Assembly: GCF_002994745.2 (NCBI RefSeq)
Contig: NC_037090.1
Coordinates: 29,060,501-29,124,500 of the forward strand
Length of the DNA stretch: 64,000 nt
Direction of reading: 5' to 3'
DNA from: Rosa chinensis
Lineage: Eukaryota; Streptophyta; Magnoliopsida; Rosales; Rosaceae
Part shown: piece after piece, positions 1 to 11,478 of the stretch
Layout of the letters: each line of letters opens with the position of its first letter
How positions within the stretch are numbered: the first letter of the stretch is position 1
The notes under the pieces: generated by a model
Told to the model about the DNA's origin: nothing
Seen by the model: the letters and a program-made list of their open reading frames with translations, nothing else
Database searches by the model: none
Position numbers and translations under genes: made by a program

Positions 1-434
1 ACTCAAGTTCCAAGAAATTATAGTGATTCTAGATATATGATTAATCAAACAAGTTTCATGCTTACCGAACAAAAAACGAGAATAGCCCCAAATCCCTTTT
101 TCAGGGTTTATGAATTGGGAATTTCACCACAAATTTCCGTCGGCCAAACCAAAAAGCTTTGAAATCGAAGAACACCAAGGAGAAAGAAAGGCAAGAGAAG
201 AGGAAGACGATTACCTAGAGGTTTGAATTTGAACGAATTTGCCCGTTTGAGGAGATAGCCAGTGTCTCGAATTTCTCTCTCCTCTCTAGATTTGGCGAGC
301 GCAGTAGTGAAAACCATTTTGGCGAACGATATAGCGAGTCTGCTGGTGGAGGCCTGATTTTTCTATTTTCTGCTTCTCACGCTAGCTAAAATAGCGTAGA
401 ATCAATTTTGGCGAGCTTGGTAAAGTTGCTCTTA
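1..434. other. Left-edge non-coding stretch
   Basis: No supported gene. The minus-strand open frame at 108-317 has no recognisable domain. The last bases (AAAGTTGCTC followed by TTA at 432-434) match the terminal repeat of the small MITE at 60989-61300, so this may be the end of a related element that begins before the window. Confidence 0.4.
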
Positions 435-2150
435 GGGGGGTGTATTCAATTGAGATTTGTAGACTCAAGATTGTTTTGTATTTTAAAAGTGAATATCAGG
501 ATTTTAATAAATCCTTAAAAATTTTGTGGTATTCAATTAAGATTTTAAAATGTTCATCCAAATGTGGTGGTATTCAAAAGTTGATTGATTTTCTAGGGTT
601 TCATTAAATGACTGATTGTGTAGGATTTTAGATACCCTAATATAAATACCAAAACTCATAAGAAATCCACTCGTCTCTCAATAGATTTTACCGCACTACG
701 CTCTTAGAAAACCTCCATAGACCGATGAACAAACCTGGGTCTATTCTTTGACCAACCTAAGGTAGTTTCTCATCTTTCTTTGTTAAATTTATTGCTATTC
801 ATGTTGTTGTTGTTCGTTCAAACCCATGAGCTTTGTTACTGTAATTCAAACTCCTATAGAATTAGGGTTTTAGGGTTCTTGACCAGCGATTAAATCCTTC
901 AATTTCTACCTTTATGGGCAGTTTTTTATGATTGTGAATGTTGAAAAATTGAAGTAGCTAGATGAGATGCTAATTCCTATATTCTCTATTTCTCATATTT
1001 TGCTATCATACATTCTTGTTTCTCCTTTTTAACAGAACTTTGGGCATGAAAAAGATTCAAATATCATGCTTCTACTTTCTTTATGGTATGTGATTGGTAC
1101 AATTTAAGCGAGGTCATCGATCATCAGTGTTATTTTCATTCTTATTGGCCTTCAATGTCTTCAATAGCTACCTCAAGAACAAAAAGCAAGTTAGTTCTCT
1201 TTCCTACCATCAAGGTAACAACAAAGAATTGGAGTTATCTTTCCTAGCGATTGGTATGAACAGCAAAGAATTGGAATCAGTTATTAAAAGGTTTGAATAC
1301 AATTTAGACGGGATCATCGATTATTAGTGTTATTTTCATTCTTATTGGCCTTGAATGTCTTCAACAGTTACCTCAAGAACAAAGAGCAAGTTAGCTATCT
1401 TTCCTAGCATCAAGGTAACAGTGCATGCACATCATAAACTTTCACTTGGTCCTAAAAATAAAGTAGGTATTATAGTTCTTGAGATCTAATTATTTACTCT
1501 ATATCTAACTTTTCTTGTTGTTGTTGCTTTGGTTCATGAGTGATGATGATGATTTGGTTGCTGCAAAGATGTACACAGAAGAAAGCTATTGGGATCTTGC
1601 TGCAGTCTTGTGCACACTCTAGTTCTTTTTATCTCTTTTGTAAAGATTGATGGGGTTCATTGAGATAACGGTAGTAACTATAGTAGTGGATAGCTAAATA
1701 CGACATACGGTAGATTATGTACAGGAAACTTCTTTGAAGCCTGTATATAGATTATGTTGGAGTTGTAACCATATTGTATAGAAATTGACTTATTGGTTCA
1801 CTATTTTATACATGAATACTATATTATGCAAATTCTGCAAGTGTTATCATACAATAACATCGATCCAAACAGCTAGATTGAATCATAATAATGAATGTAT
1901 GTGAAAGTTGAAAATACTTTAGCCAATACACCCATTAGAGAAATGAGAAAAAAAATAGAGATAATAAACTGATAAATTATTTATAAAATACATTCAAAAA
2001 TATATTATGGACTTATCAAAATCCAAACAAATACTGAGAAATCAATCTATTAATCTCGGTTAGAGTCCATATGGAATTCGTATAATCCATGGATTTAGCA
2101 TAATCTAGCTATAAAATTCCATGGATTATAAAGATTCTGTTATCTGAATT
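435..2150. mobile_element. TIR DNA transposon, TATTCAATT family, copy 1 (Harbinger-like?)
   Basis: The left end starts with GGGGGGTGTATTCAATT directly after TTA. The first 200 bases match, in inverted orientation, the right end of the element at 62432-63311. The right part (about 2015-2150, with CCATGGATT and CTGAATTGAAT motifs) matches the inverted left end of that element, but the terminal run of C is lost. No transposase is visible. The small plus-strand frame at 1094-1327 lies inside a local direct repeat (about 1100-1200 versus 1300-1410) and is not a credible gene. The TWA-type flank suggests PIF/Harbinger, which is an inference. Confidence 0.55.
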
Positions 2151-2515
2151 GAATTTCATAGATTGTATAAAGATTCTAATCCTATTACAATATGGATATT
2201 GTATCTGTATCTATATTATTTAGGGAAACTTAATATTCAAGTATATTGAGTAATGAATATTGATACATAATATAGAGGAGTACTTGCTTTAATATTAGAA
2301 TTACTTTCATGGGAAGTTGATATCTATATAAGTCAAGATCCCTGCATTTTCTAGACAACGAGTTCTATAGTCATTTGCTCGATTGAGAGGTTACTCGGAC
2401 TTAGAGACCTGCAGAAGACTTAGACTTGCACTAATAACGTTCAACTCCTTCTCCACATCAGGTATGTGCCTTGTCTTATGTTAATATAATCTAACTAGCA
2501 TGCTTTTTTTTTTTT
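2151..2515. repeat. Dispersed repeat, also present near 18650-18790
   Basis: The stretch around 2155-2240 (GATTGTATAAAGATTCTAAT and following) is clearly related to 18650-18740. Bases 4780-4825 continue the similarity with 18745-18790, so one ancestral repeat copy has been split here by later insertions. A TATATAAG-like sequence near 2325 could be an old LTR promoter, but no LTR borders were found. Confidence 0.4.
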
Positions 2516-4146
2516 AAGAAAATTAGATATAAACCCAAAAATATAAGCTTCTATTGAGAAAAACCCATAGATATTTTTCTTTCAATTTACACCCACTCTA
2601 CATAAGCAAACCTTCCATATAGAGTATATGTCTATAATTAATGGTTTTTCTCATTCTTTTGATATATCTAAAATGCCCTCCTGATTATGGAGGGTTGAAT
2701 TAAGTAACTTGCTTAATCTTATCATCCATTTAAATTTGAAATATTAAGCTAAAAAATCAATCATAATCGATTACGTCCTTAATTTCTTCCTTACTTTATA
2801 TTTTGATTACTGACTTGAGTATATATTTCTATATATGCTCATTACAATAGTAGTTCATTTCTAGCACAAATTTCAATTATTGTTTACCTTATATGTAGGT
2901 ATTTTGTTTTCGAAAGATGAAAAGAGATTTTGATTCAATCACTGGGAGAAAATGTTTTTCTTGCTTGAAAGAAAGGGCGGGGGGTAAGCAGGTATGATAT
3001 TTCTCTCTTGTGTCTATAAAGAACGACTAAAGAAATGTTCTTAAAGAAAAGAAAAGGATTCGAGATGGGGTCAAGAAATGGGAAAAAAGATTTTGTTATT
3101 GTGTTCTCACTTCTAGACTCACACTTGGTGGCTCTCTATATTCTCGAAAGATTTCTAATTATAAGGTATGTATCTTGTTCTCAGATTACTTTCTTCTTCT
3201 TTTTAGGTATATTGTCATATTAATCCCATGATAGCTTTCTACTCACAACAACTACATTTCTAATTTACCTACTGAGTAATTAGATATAAGTGAGGCTTGA
3301 ATACCATAAACCTTCAATCTAAAAAAAGGTCGTATCTTCTACGATCATAGGTATAATATAATAGAAAACCTAATAAAGAGGTATGATACAAAAAAAAAAT
3401 GATCATAATATAGAGGTGTCCGTGTCATACAAAAAGAAACCTCTTATATATTAGATACATATTTGAAATCAAATTAACTAGAAAAAGTGTTCTGATGATC
3501 AAGTACTTTATTATATAGGTATACGTATATATTATAGAGACTTTCAACCTAATAAACATGGTCAACTCGCAATGATAGAATACCTAAAAAAGAGGCTGAT
3601 ATTGAAAATGATTATAATAAATAGGTTGATATGAAAATTTCTAGAAATAAAATTAGCTAAACAAACCTATCTAATATTTAGGTTGTAATTAAAAAAAAAA
3701 AAGACAATCTATTAGTTGGGTTAAAAACTTTAAACCTCTACCTTTCGGTTAGGTTGTAAGTAAAACATAAAGTTACTTTTAAAATAGAAAGTTTAAATTA
3801 CCAAAAAGTAAATATCACATTCACTTAAATCTATATAACCTTTGAATTCAGAAAATTATGTAAAAAAGATCCATAATTCTAGCAATCATGATGAATTTAA
3901 TGAAAATTGCGATAATAATGGGACCAATAAAAATGATCTACAATTAAGGTATTTAAAGATGACGTTAATTTTGCTAGTTGACTTATGTTTGCCAGATTTA
4001 AATTGTGGCAATTTGTGTAATTCTTTAAAAAATGAAATCTAATATTTTATCCTAGTTGGCAATAATAGGGTGTAAATTGAAAAGAAATAATAGGTGGGTT
4101 TTTTCTATTAGATGTTTTAGAAATTGGGTGTATAATGAAATGCCCC
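2516..4146. mobile_element. Non-autonomous MULE-like element with ~90-bp terminal inverted repeats
   Basis: The reverse complement of about 4055-4146 aligns with about 2520-2605. Shared blocks include GAAAAACCCA and CTTTCAATTTACACCC (CTTTTCAATTTACACCC at the other end). Both ends abut long T runs (2504-2515 and 4147-4158) that could be the target-site duplication. The interior is AT-rich with short repeated phrases (ACCTAATAAA, AGGTTGATATG), and no transposase reading frame was found. The frames at 3035-3223 and 3842-4042 have no recognisable domain. The Mutator-type assignment rests on the long inverted ends only. Confidence 0.55.
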
Positions 4147-4173
4147 TTTTTTTTTTTTATGAAAATAAAACAC

Positions 4174-4750
4174 TTAAAGAAGGAAGGCTCTTGGGCAACC
4201 AATGTTTACAATGTCAAACATTAAGGCTCTAAAAGCGTCACTTGGAACCCTATCACTCCAGAACATAGGAGAAGTAGCATCATGTCCTAAATTTGCAATG
4301 GCATCAGCTACAAAGTTTGCTTCCCTATAGATATGCTTAAAGAAAATTTGAGCGAGAAAAGGAAGTTGCAATAGTTCTAATGTCTTCAATTAATTTGAGC
4401 AGCCTCCAAGGTGGGATCACTACTCCATTGATTGCATCAATAACCAGCTTCAAGTCTCCTTCAACTTCAACTCTTGTAAAACCTTGTCTTTGGCCACGAT
4501 CAGGCTATCCTCAGTGCAGTAGCTTCTGCAACAGGGTTAGTAGAGTTACCAATACACTTGGTGGCAGCAATTACTGGTCTTCTATCATGGTCTCTAATAA
4601 CGAACCACAGTGGTTGAATCCCAACTAACTGAGCCATCAAAATTTGTTTAACAAAAGAACTAGGAGGAGTAGACCACTTAATTGTGGTTGAAATATTTGA
4701 AGTTTTTGCTCCACCAATACTAGTGTTCAAATCAGCAAAACTTTTTATTA
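4174..4750 (-). pseudogene. RNase H-like (RVT_3 type) fragment
   Basis: Two minus-strand reading frames, broken by frameshifts, carry the hallmark pieces of the plant RNase H-like domain found at the end of many LINE ORF2 proteins and in free-standing genes. The upstream part has a phrase ending GFVIRD-like (read here FVIRDHDRRPVIAA) and AEATALR. The downstream part has HIYREANFVADAIANLGH. No intact frame spans both and no start is evident. It is probably a dead retroelement remnant rather than a host gene. A plus-strand relative lies at 19066-19671. Confidence 0.6.
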
Positions 4751-4833
4751 TTACTTCAATTGAATAACTAGCATGCATTTGGTTCTTGTATTTATATACT
4801 TGTGATTGTGTAATATATATGATCATTAAGAAC

Positions 4834-5718
4834 CAGTGTTCTAAAACTTGGCTGCCCAGGTCGATTAGGCAGCGCCTAGGCGCTGGGCGGTGGCTCTCCG
4901 AGTCGAGGAATGCCAAGTTGGCAGAGTTGGGCGGATTGTAGTTGGGCGGCCGCCTGGGCACCCAAGGAGGGCCACTAGGCGCCTGGGCGACCGAGTAGTT
5001 AGACGCTAGGCGGGATGTTTAGGCTGTTTGCAAAGAACGACAAACATCAGAAATTGATCTTCAAGATCCTTGCCATTCACTCACAGATCCAAATTCCCAC
5101 TGTAAACTGAAGTCATCGTCGCAAAATCCAAATTGAACGATCAAACCAATTCTGATCGTGAAACTGAGGTAGCGGTGGAGATAGCTATGGCTTTTCATGC
5201 TTGACAAAAAGTGTGAAAGGGGAAGTGAAAGAGAGGATTAGAGCTCACCTTGGTTAAATTATTGTGCACGATGGTCGATCGGAGCGAGCAGACGAGAATA
5301 GGAGAGAAGTGGTTAGGGAACAAGATTAATCTATCGAGTTTGACCGTGTAATTTGTTGGGTTCTCCAGGTTTTTTTTTTTTATGGGTATCCAAGTTGTCT
5401 GTTGAGTACTTGAGTTTGTGTTCAACTTGAATATTTCCTGTCATGTGTTTGACCGACATTGGAAATGGGAATAAATTATATTCTTATAAAAATTCTTATT
5501 ATTCCTATCTATAAATTATAGTAAGTCTTTATATATCTTCCTAAAAAAATCCTTCAAGTCTATATATAGTTATATACACTTTTTTATATTTTTATATGCT
5601 ATAAAAATAAATTAAAAAATTAAAACTGCCTAGGCGCATCATAGGCACCCGCCTAGGCGTCTGGGCGCTAGTCCCCTGGCCACCGCCTGACTAGCGCCTA
5701 GCGATTTTTAGAACCTTG
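4834..5718. mobile_element. hAT element (GCCTAGGCG family), copy 1, 885 bp
   Basis: It is flanked by an exact 8-bp direct repeat TTAAGAAC (4826-4833 and 5719-5726), the duplication size of hAT transposons. The ends are CAGTGTTCTAAAA and, on the other strand, CAAGGTTCTAAAA. The terminal 60-80 bp are GC-rich and full of GCCTAGGCG-type words. No transposase is visible, so it is non-autonomous. The same family occurs at 31560-32505. Confidence 0.85.
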
Positions 5719-6261
5719 TTAAGAACTAGATCATATGTGATAGCAGAGCCACTTTCACATTTATAAACCACTTTGAAAATTTTTGCATGCTAGAATTTTT
5801 GTACAAATTGAAAATGTTTTCATAACCTGAACAAAAAAAATATTTATTTGTCCTCTTTTTTTTTCAGTTCTTGAAAGAGGAAAGAAAGTTCTCCATATCG
5901 GGAGTTTATGGTCATGGTGACTAATAATGAACATGCAGATCTAATTTGGATAAGAGGTATGAATATGTAAGACCCCGGAAATTCGTTATTAATGTCTTGG
6001 AATTTCCTTGAATTAATAAAGTGTTCGTTAGTACGATTTCGTGGTTCGAGGGTGGAGCGGAAGTGTTTCGGACGAATTTTTATTCGGAAAGTATGACTTT
6101 AGGGGGGGCGCAAAGGTTGACTTTTTATATGTTGGGTTTCTCCGAAAACTTCCTTCACGAAAGTTGTAGAGCGCGTCGATACGAGTTCGTGGATATACGG
6201 AACACAAGAATTGGAGTTCGTATGAAGAAGTTATTGCGTTTGGAAAAGTTTCCATTCTGGG

Positions 6262-6269
6262 TATATATA
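6262..6269 (+). promoter_or_regulatory. Candidate LTR TATA box
   Basis: TATATATA lies 296 bp into the solo LTR. The sister LTR at 22472-25151 has TATAAAAG at the equivalent place (24848-24855, minus strand), after the same conserved upstream block (GGAAAA..TTTCCATT). Conserved position in two divergent copies supports promoter function in the parent retrotransposon. Confidence 0.5.
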
Positions 6270-7023
6270 CCTAGCTATTTTTGGAAATTTCCAAAAATAG
6301 TAGGGTTTCTATTTTTGGTGCAGTCGGCCTCTCTTTCTCTCTCCCGAGCCCGAGTCGCCGCCTCCCCTTGGCCGGCCGATTTCTCCACCGTCCGGCCACC
6401 TTTTGCTTCGATTCCAAAAGGAATCCTGCTCTCCTCAGTCCCCTCTACACGTCTGTGGTGGTGATTCGTTGTGGGAAGCACCGTAGACGACGCTACAAGG
6501 CCGAGAAGTTGCACGGTGGAGCTGCAAATCGCCTCAAATCGCCGGCCTTGGTTCTCCCAGCTTTGGCCACTATAGCTCGAGTTCTTTGAGGTCTTTTCTA
6601 GCCCAGAGGAAGTAGAAGCTACATCCAAGACGGCTTGCTGCGATTTGATCTGTGGAGCTCGAATTTTGAAGATTGGGAATCTAGGGTTCTTTGAATTTCT
6701 GAACTTTCGAGGTAAATTCCGGCCAAATGGCTTTGATTCTGACTTTGTGCTAGTTATGAATATTTCAATTGGATTCGAGATGAAGAACTTTCATGTTGGA
6801 AGTTTTGTCAAATTTTGACTTTGGTTTGGTGGCGGTGCGGCCACTGTGGTGGTGGTTTCCGGCGGCTTCCAGCCACCTCTGGAACAGTTTCTGCTCCTTA
6901 GTGCAATCTACTCGTCGATACGAGCATTTCGATATATAGTTTGTAATTTTTGGTGATCGTATGATTAAGTTATGAATTTTACGATTTCGATCGATTCCGA
7001 TCGTTCGATTTGTGATTTGTGAA

Positions 7024-7300
7024 GATCAGACCGTCTGATGGACTTGTAGTTTTATTATGTTGATCGTATGACTGTCCCGATGACTTGTGTAGTCACGGGC
7101 GAAGATCCGACCGTTGGATCTTCGTATAATTGTGAAATAGTGTTTTGGAAGGAGAGTCATGAGAATCCGACCGTCGGATTTTCATATAAATTTGTGGAGA
7201 TGTTAGTAAAGGTGATTCAGGAAGATCCGACCGTTGGATCTTTGTGATTATTTAGGAGGATGATCCTAAGGGCGATCTGTGAGGATCCGACCGTTGGATC
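7024..7300. repeat. 60-bp tandem array with near-palindromic GATCCGACCG core
   Basis: Units centred on GATCCGACCGTTGGATC occur at 7104, 7164, 7224 and 7284, exactly 60 bp apart, with a more diverged unit at 7024. Each core can pair with itself (GATCC...GGATC). Confidence 0.85.
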
Positions 7301-7669
7301 ATCGTTTAATTTTTGTTATGAGTTGTTGGCTAAATTCAAGTCACATTTGATTAGGTGTTTGACGGTTTGTTTTTGCGGACGATTTGTGATTCATATTTCG
7401 AGCTGTTAAGAAGACGCAGCGGGATTAGAGGTGAGTAAATCTCACGGTGTTTCGGTTGATAAATTAGTTATGTTTAATTTAGTAGATTTAATTGTTAGCA
7501 TGCAAAATCATATTTATCAAAATAAATTATTTGTTTTTAAATATATGAACTTGATCGACAACGGTTCATGGGTAAGTGAAAACAATGTTTTGATATAAAA
7601 TGATTTTCGAGAGTAATAACTTATAAAACTATAGTTGGTATTAGTGGTCATTCTTGCGTGAATGACTAC

Positions 7670-7708
<39 letters not shown>

Positions 7709-7880
7709 CGTGGAATCTATATATTGGATGGCGTGACATTGTGATATGAGTGAATTGTGATTTATTCAGAATATCGTTTTGAACTGTTGCTTATTGTGTT
7801 GAATGAGTAGTTGAGTTTAGTGAGGTGTTGAGTCACAAGGTGATAGGTTTGTTATTCAGTTAGAGCTCTAGTCTGTCTGC

Positions 7881-8027
7881 CAATGTACTTCTTGGGGAAT
7901 AACTTTGAGTTATTGTGTGCCCTTGAGTACAATGTACTTCTTGGGGAATAACTTTGACTTATTGTGTGCCCTTGAGTACAATATACTTCTTGGGGAATAA
8001 CCTTAAGTTATTGTGTGCCCTTGGGTA
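7881..8027. repeat. 49-bp tandem repeat, three units, inside solo LTR
   Basis: The phrase AATGTACTTCTTGGGGAATA and its following 29 bases repeat at 7882, 7931 and 7980 (AATATACTTC in the third). Confidence 0.85.
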
Positions 8028-9060
8028 TATTTGTTTAAAAGAGAGTGTGGGTGTCCTTTCTTTTGTCGTCCATGTGGGACTTGGTTTCGAATGAATTGTG
8101 GAGGTGATATTATTTGTGAGATTGTGTATTCAGAATCGAAGGGTGAATTCTTAGTTTTAGCATGAATGTTTGATTTATTTATATATGCATATATTTTCTT
8201 TTGCATTTCTATCGTGTGATTTCTTTATCTACTTTCTTCTTCATTTCAATTGTTTGATTTTAATGTAATCTCCTGAACTAAGTTTCTATGTAGGGATTAC
8301 TATGATTTCTTTTGTTTGATTTATTATTGCAAGCATTTACTCTTTTCGGGAATACAATTCTTCATGTGAGTGATTGATGTAATTGTATGAGTGAGCGGTT
8401 TATAATTCATCATGTGAGCGATTGATGGAATTGTATTAAAATAGTATTTGAAGTTAATTGTGTAATTGGAGTTGTGGGAAAAGAGATCAAATGAATTGAA
8501 AGGCAGAGCGTGTGGGTGTTAGTTGGGTTGAAATGATTGAGCATGATATTGATTATTATGAACTTGACGTTTGTGTTATGATGATTGCTTATTGATTTTG
8601 TTAGACAGAGATAGTGAAAGCATGTTTTTGTGGAATTAAATGTTAATGCTTTAATTGTCTCACGAATTGAGAAATTATAAGCATGAGTGACGTGAGTCAC
8701 TTTATTTGAGTTTACTCATACGGGCTGAAAAGCTTACCGGGTTTGTTTTGTTCATTCCCGGTGCACTATTTCTATGGTGTAGGGGTTTTTGTGCAGGTTA
8801 GAATTTCGAGTGATCGTCGTCGAAGCTGAGGTGATGTTGCTACTGTAGCATGGACGTAGTATGGTGCTTTGGTTTTAGTCTTCCGCTGTGTACTTAGTTG
8901 TGGTAGGTGTGTTTACTTATTGAATTGTCATTCAGTTTAATTTGTAAGCTTAGTTATTTAGTTGCTTATTTTAAATGAAACTTTTTCTATGTGTTTCCTT
9001 GTGTGTTTTCGCGTTTCGGATTTGAATTACTATATTCAAAATTCGGGGGGTGACAGAATA

Positions 9061-10589
9061 TATTTTCAATGTTATGTCAAGTCTAGCATGAAAAATGTTA
9101 CGTTTGATTTCAGGTTATTGAAAATGTGAAAGTGAGCATTGTAGTTGATATGTATTTAACCTTTACATATGAGAGAATTTCTCCTCTTTTCTTTAGTTCT
9201 TAAAAGGGGGAAAGAAAATTTATCCTTTTTTCTTTAGTTTCAAAAGAGGGGAATAATTTTGTTCTCTTTTCTTTAGTTCTCAAAAGTGGGAAGAAAATTC
9301 ATTACTTCAGTTCTTAGAAAGGGGGAGAGTATTATTTGTTTGCTTCCGCTAGCATTTCATGCAAAAAGTATCAAAGTTTGCTAAGGTACACACAAACCTG
9401 ACTTTGAATTTATAATTTCAGTGTTAATTCTGCATACAGTTGCATGATTAGATAATTAAGATTAATCGTAGAACTTATTTTATGATATATGGCGAACATT
9501 GTCTATATATGCAAATATAATCTCTATGCAAGTTTAGCAACTAATTGTTGCTTATGCTAGTAAAAAACAACTCAAGGCTCTCCCAGTAATTTTATTGTTT
9601 ACAATAAATACACAATCAGTTGATGCTTTTAACAAATTGATTGAAAAGCCGTAAGATATCAACTATTTTTGGTTTGTGACTTATTGGGAAGGTTAAGGAA
9701 TATAGTATCATAGCACTTCTTCTTTAGCATTTTTCATAAGTCATCAAGTTTATATCTTGTGTTTTAGGAATATGGTTGTAGCTTCCATAGAAGGTATTTT
9801 CTTTACATAATTGCAAGACACAAGGATAGCATATCACAGGTTAAATAAAACACATTCAGATACTTGAGTCTCTTCTCCTGCCATGTAGGTGATGATTGAC
9901 TCTCGTATATCATGTTTTATTTAAATTGGTCTTGTGATTAAGTTATGCCATGTCTTTTGCTCATATGTGATGCTTGGCATGTTTACGGAAAATCTCCATT
10001 TTTGAGGCTTAATGCAATTTTCAGTTTATTATATTGCATTGTTGTTATTGTTGAATATTTTTGCTTGAACTTGGTTATTGGTTGTTTTGTTGTTGAGAAA
10101 TTTTATATGCACATCCCTATGTACTTAATACACACTCCCTAAATTTTTTTGTTCAATTTTTGTCTTAAGGTTCCTCTATACCCCTCTTTACTAATTAAAT
10201 ATATATATATGGGTAGTAATTTTCTCTTAAACTTTGTCTCCAAACTCTTCTTCTTGTTGCCATTCACCTCTCTAAGAAATTCGAGTGGTTCATGGATATT
10301 AGCTTTTATGCCTCTGACATTCAAGGTTCTTCGCATCACAATTCTTGGTACATGGAGAGTTTCAAGGCTTATTAATTATTTTGGTTTCCTATGGATATTT
10401 GGAAGAATGAGACTATTTGCAATTATTCAAGTATCAATAAAAAAAAAAATTCATGAGAAATTAACAAGGATGGTGGTGGCTGGAGAATAAGAATGCAAGT
10501 CTTATTGGATTATGACTTATGAGGTTTAGCCTCTCTCTCCCACTTCAGCCTCGTCGTCCCATCATCCTCATATATGCAGGGGCGGAACT
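9061..10589. other. Intergenic, with a CTTTAGTTCT minisatellite
   Basis: No gene seen. From about 9175 to 9330 a degenerate repeat of 35-50 bp carries TTTCTTTAGTTCTnAAAAG followed by a purine-rich GGGGAAAGAAAA stretch. A single related unit (TTCAGTTCTTGAAAGAGG) sits at about 5866-5890, on the other side of the solo LTR. The LTR therefore appears to have landed inside this repeat tract. Small open frames at 9945-10142 and 10149-10490 are hydrophobic and unrecognised. Confidence 0.5.
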
Positions 10590-10937
10590 AATATTTTTGG
10601 GTTTTTGTCCATTTACCCCATTAAGTTTTTTTAATTCTCTCTTACCCAAAACACTCTAAGGAGGTCTTCCCTAATACCCCATTAAGATTTTTTTTGTTTT
10701 TAATTTTTTTTAATACCATTTTACCGTCACCCCTTTGAAACTTAGAGAGAGAGAGAGAGAGAATGGAGGAGAGAGAAACCATAGGAGATTTCGCCGGAGA
10801 GCGGTCACCAGCCGCAGGAAGGTCACCGGCTGTCGGAATCCTGTCACCGGCCGCCGGAATCCGGCCAACTTTTGCCGGATTCCGGTCACTGGCCGTCCCC
10901 ACTGGATTTTGCTTAAAATCTCACCGGAAATATTTTT

Positions 10938-11235
10938 TTGCCCCCCAATAGACGTATATTGCCTCGATAGTCTATTGTCCCCCAATAGACGACTATCAGC
11001 CATGTATTGCCCCCCAATAGATGCCTATTCCCCCTAATAGAAGTCTATTGGGGGGCAATAGATGTTTATGAAACCACGCCGGAAGTCTGCAAAGAGGTTG
11101 TTGTAGATCTCATATGGGGTCGGAGATGTTTATTGCCCTTTGAATAAACATGTATTGCCCCCCAATAGACGTCTATTGCCCCCCAATATAACTTTCGATC
11201 GCCGGAATTCTGTCCCAATAGACGTCTCTCTCTAT
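10938..11235. repeat. Palindromic minisatellite, CCCCAATAGACGTCTATTG
   Basis: Degenerate copies of CCCCCCAATAGACGTCTATT, each a self-complementary word around GACGTC (CAATAGACGTCTATTG), are repeated in both orientations. The same repeat fills 50225-50570. Confidence 0.85.
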
Positions 11236-11478
11236 TTCCTTCTTGGATTTATGCCCAAAGTTTACAAAAAAAAAAAAAATGAAGTTCATTTCAGCACCCA
11301 GAGAAATGCTCTGGGCATCCATGCAGCAGCTGGACCAAATCACGGAGGTGGAAGCTGGCCACGAACACCTTCTCCTGGTCGCCGACGATGAGATCTCCCA
11401 CCACATGAAGGCAAGTGCATCTGGACAGGTTGGTGTCGCCGAAGCCTTCAAGATCTGGTGCGACCGTCTGTAGCCGAG

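Larger units (their letters stand above)
5966..9055 (+). mobile_element. Solo LTR, long (3.09 kb), gypsy-like family A
   Basis: It starts TGTAAGACCCCGG, ends GGGGGGTGACA (TG...CA) and is flanked by the exact 5-bp duplication GAATA (5961-5965 and 9056-9060). No internal polyprotein follows, so this is a solo LTR left by recombination between two LTRs. It contains a TATA-like box at 6262-6269, a 60-bp tandem array (7101-7300), a TA microsatellite (about 7673-7703) and a 49-bp tandem repeat (7881-8027). A second family member in the opposite orientation lies at 22472-25151. Open frames at 6021-6464 and 6281-6589 lie inside the LTR and have no domain. LTR length and 5-bp duplication fit Ty3/gypsy; the lineage is not proven. 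Confidence 0.85.

Noticed and set aside
6021..6589. Overlapping ORFs of 147, 117 and 102 codons
   Set aside because: They sit inside a bounded solo LTR, overlap on both strands and show no domain; the equivalent LTR does not preserve the frame.
7024..7300. CRISPR-like spaced palindromes
   Set aside because: The spacers are also repeated and the context is a plant LTR. This is a tandem repeat, not a CRISPR array.
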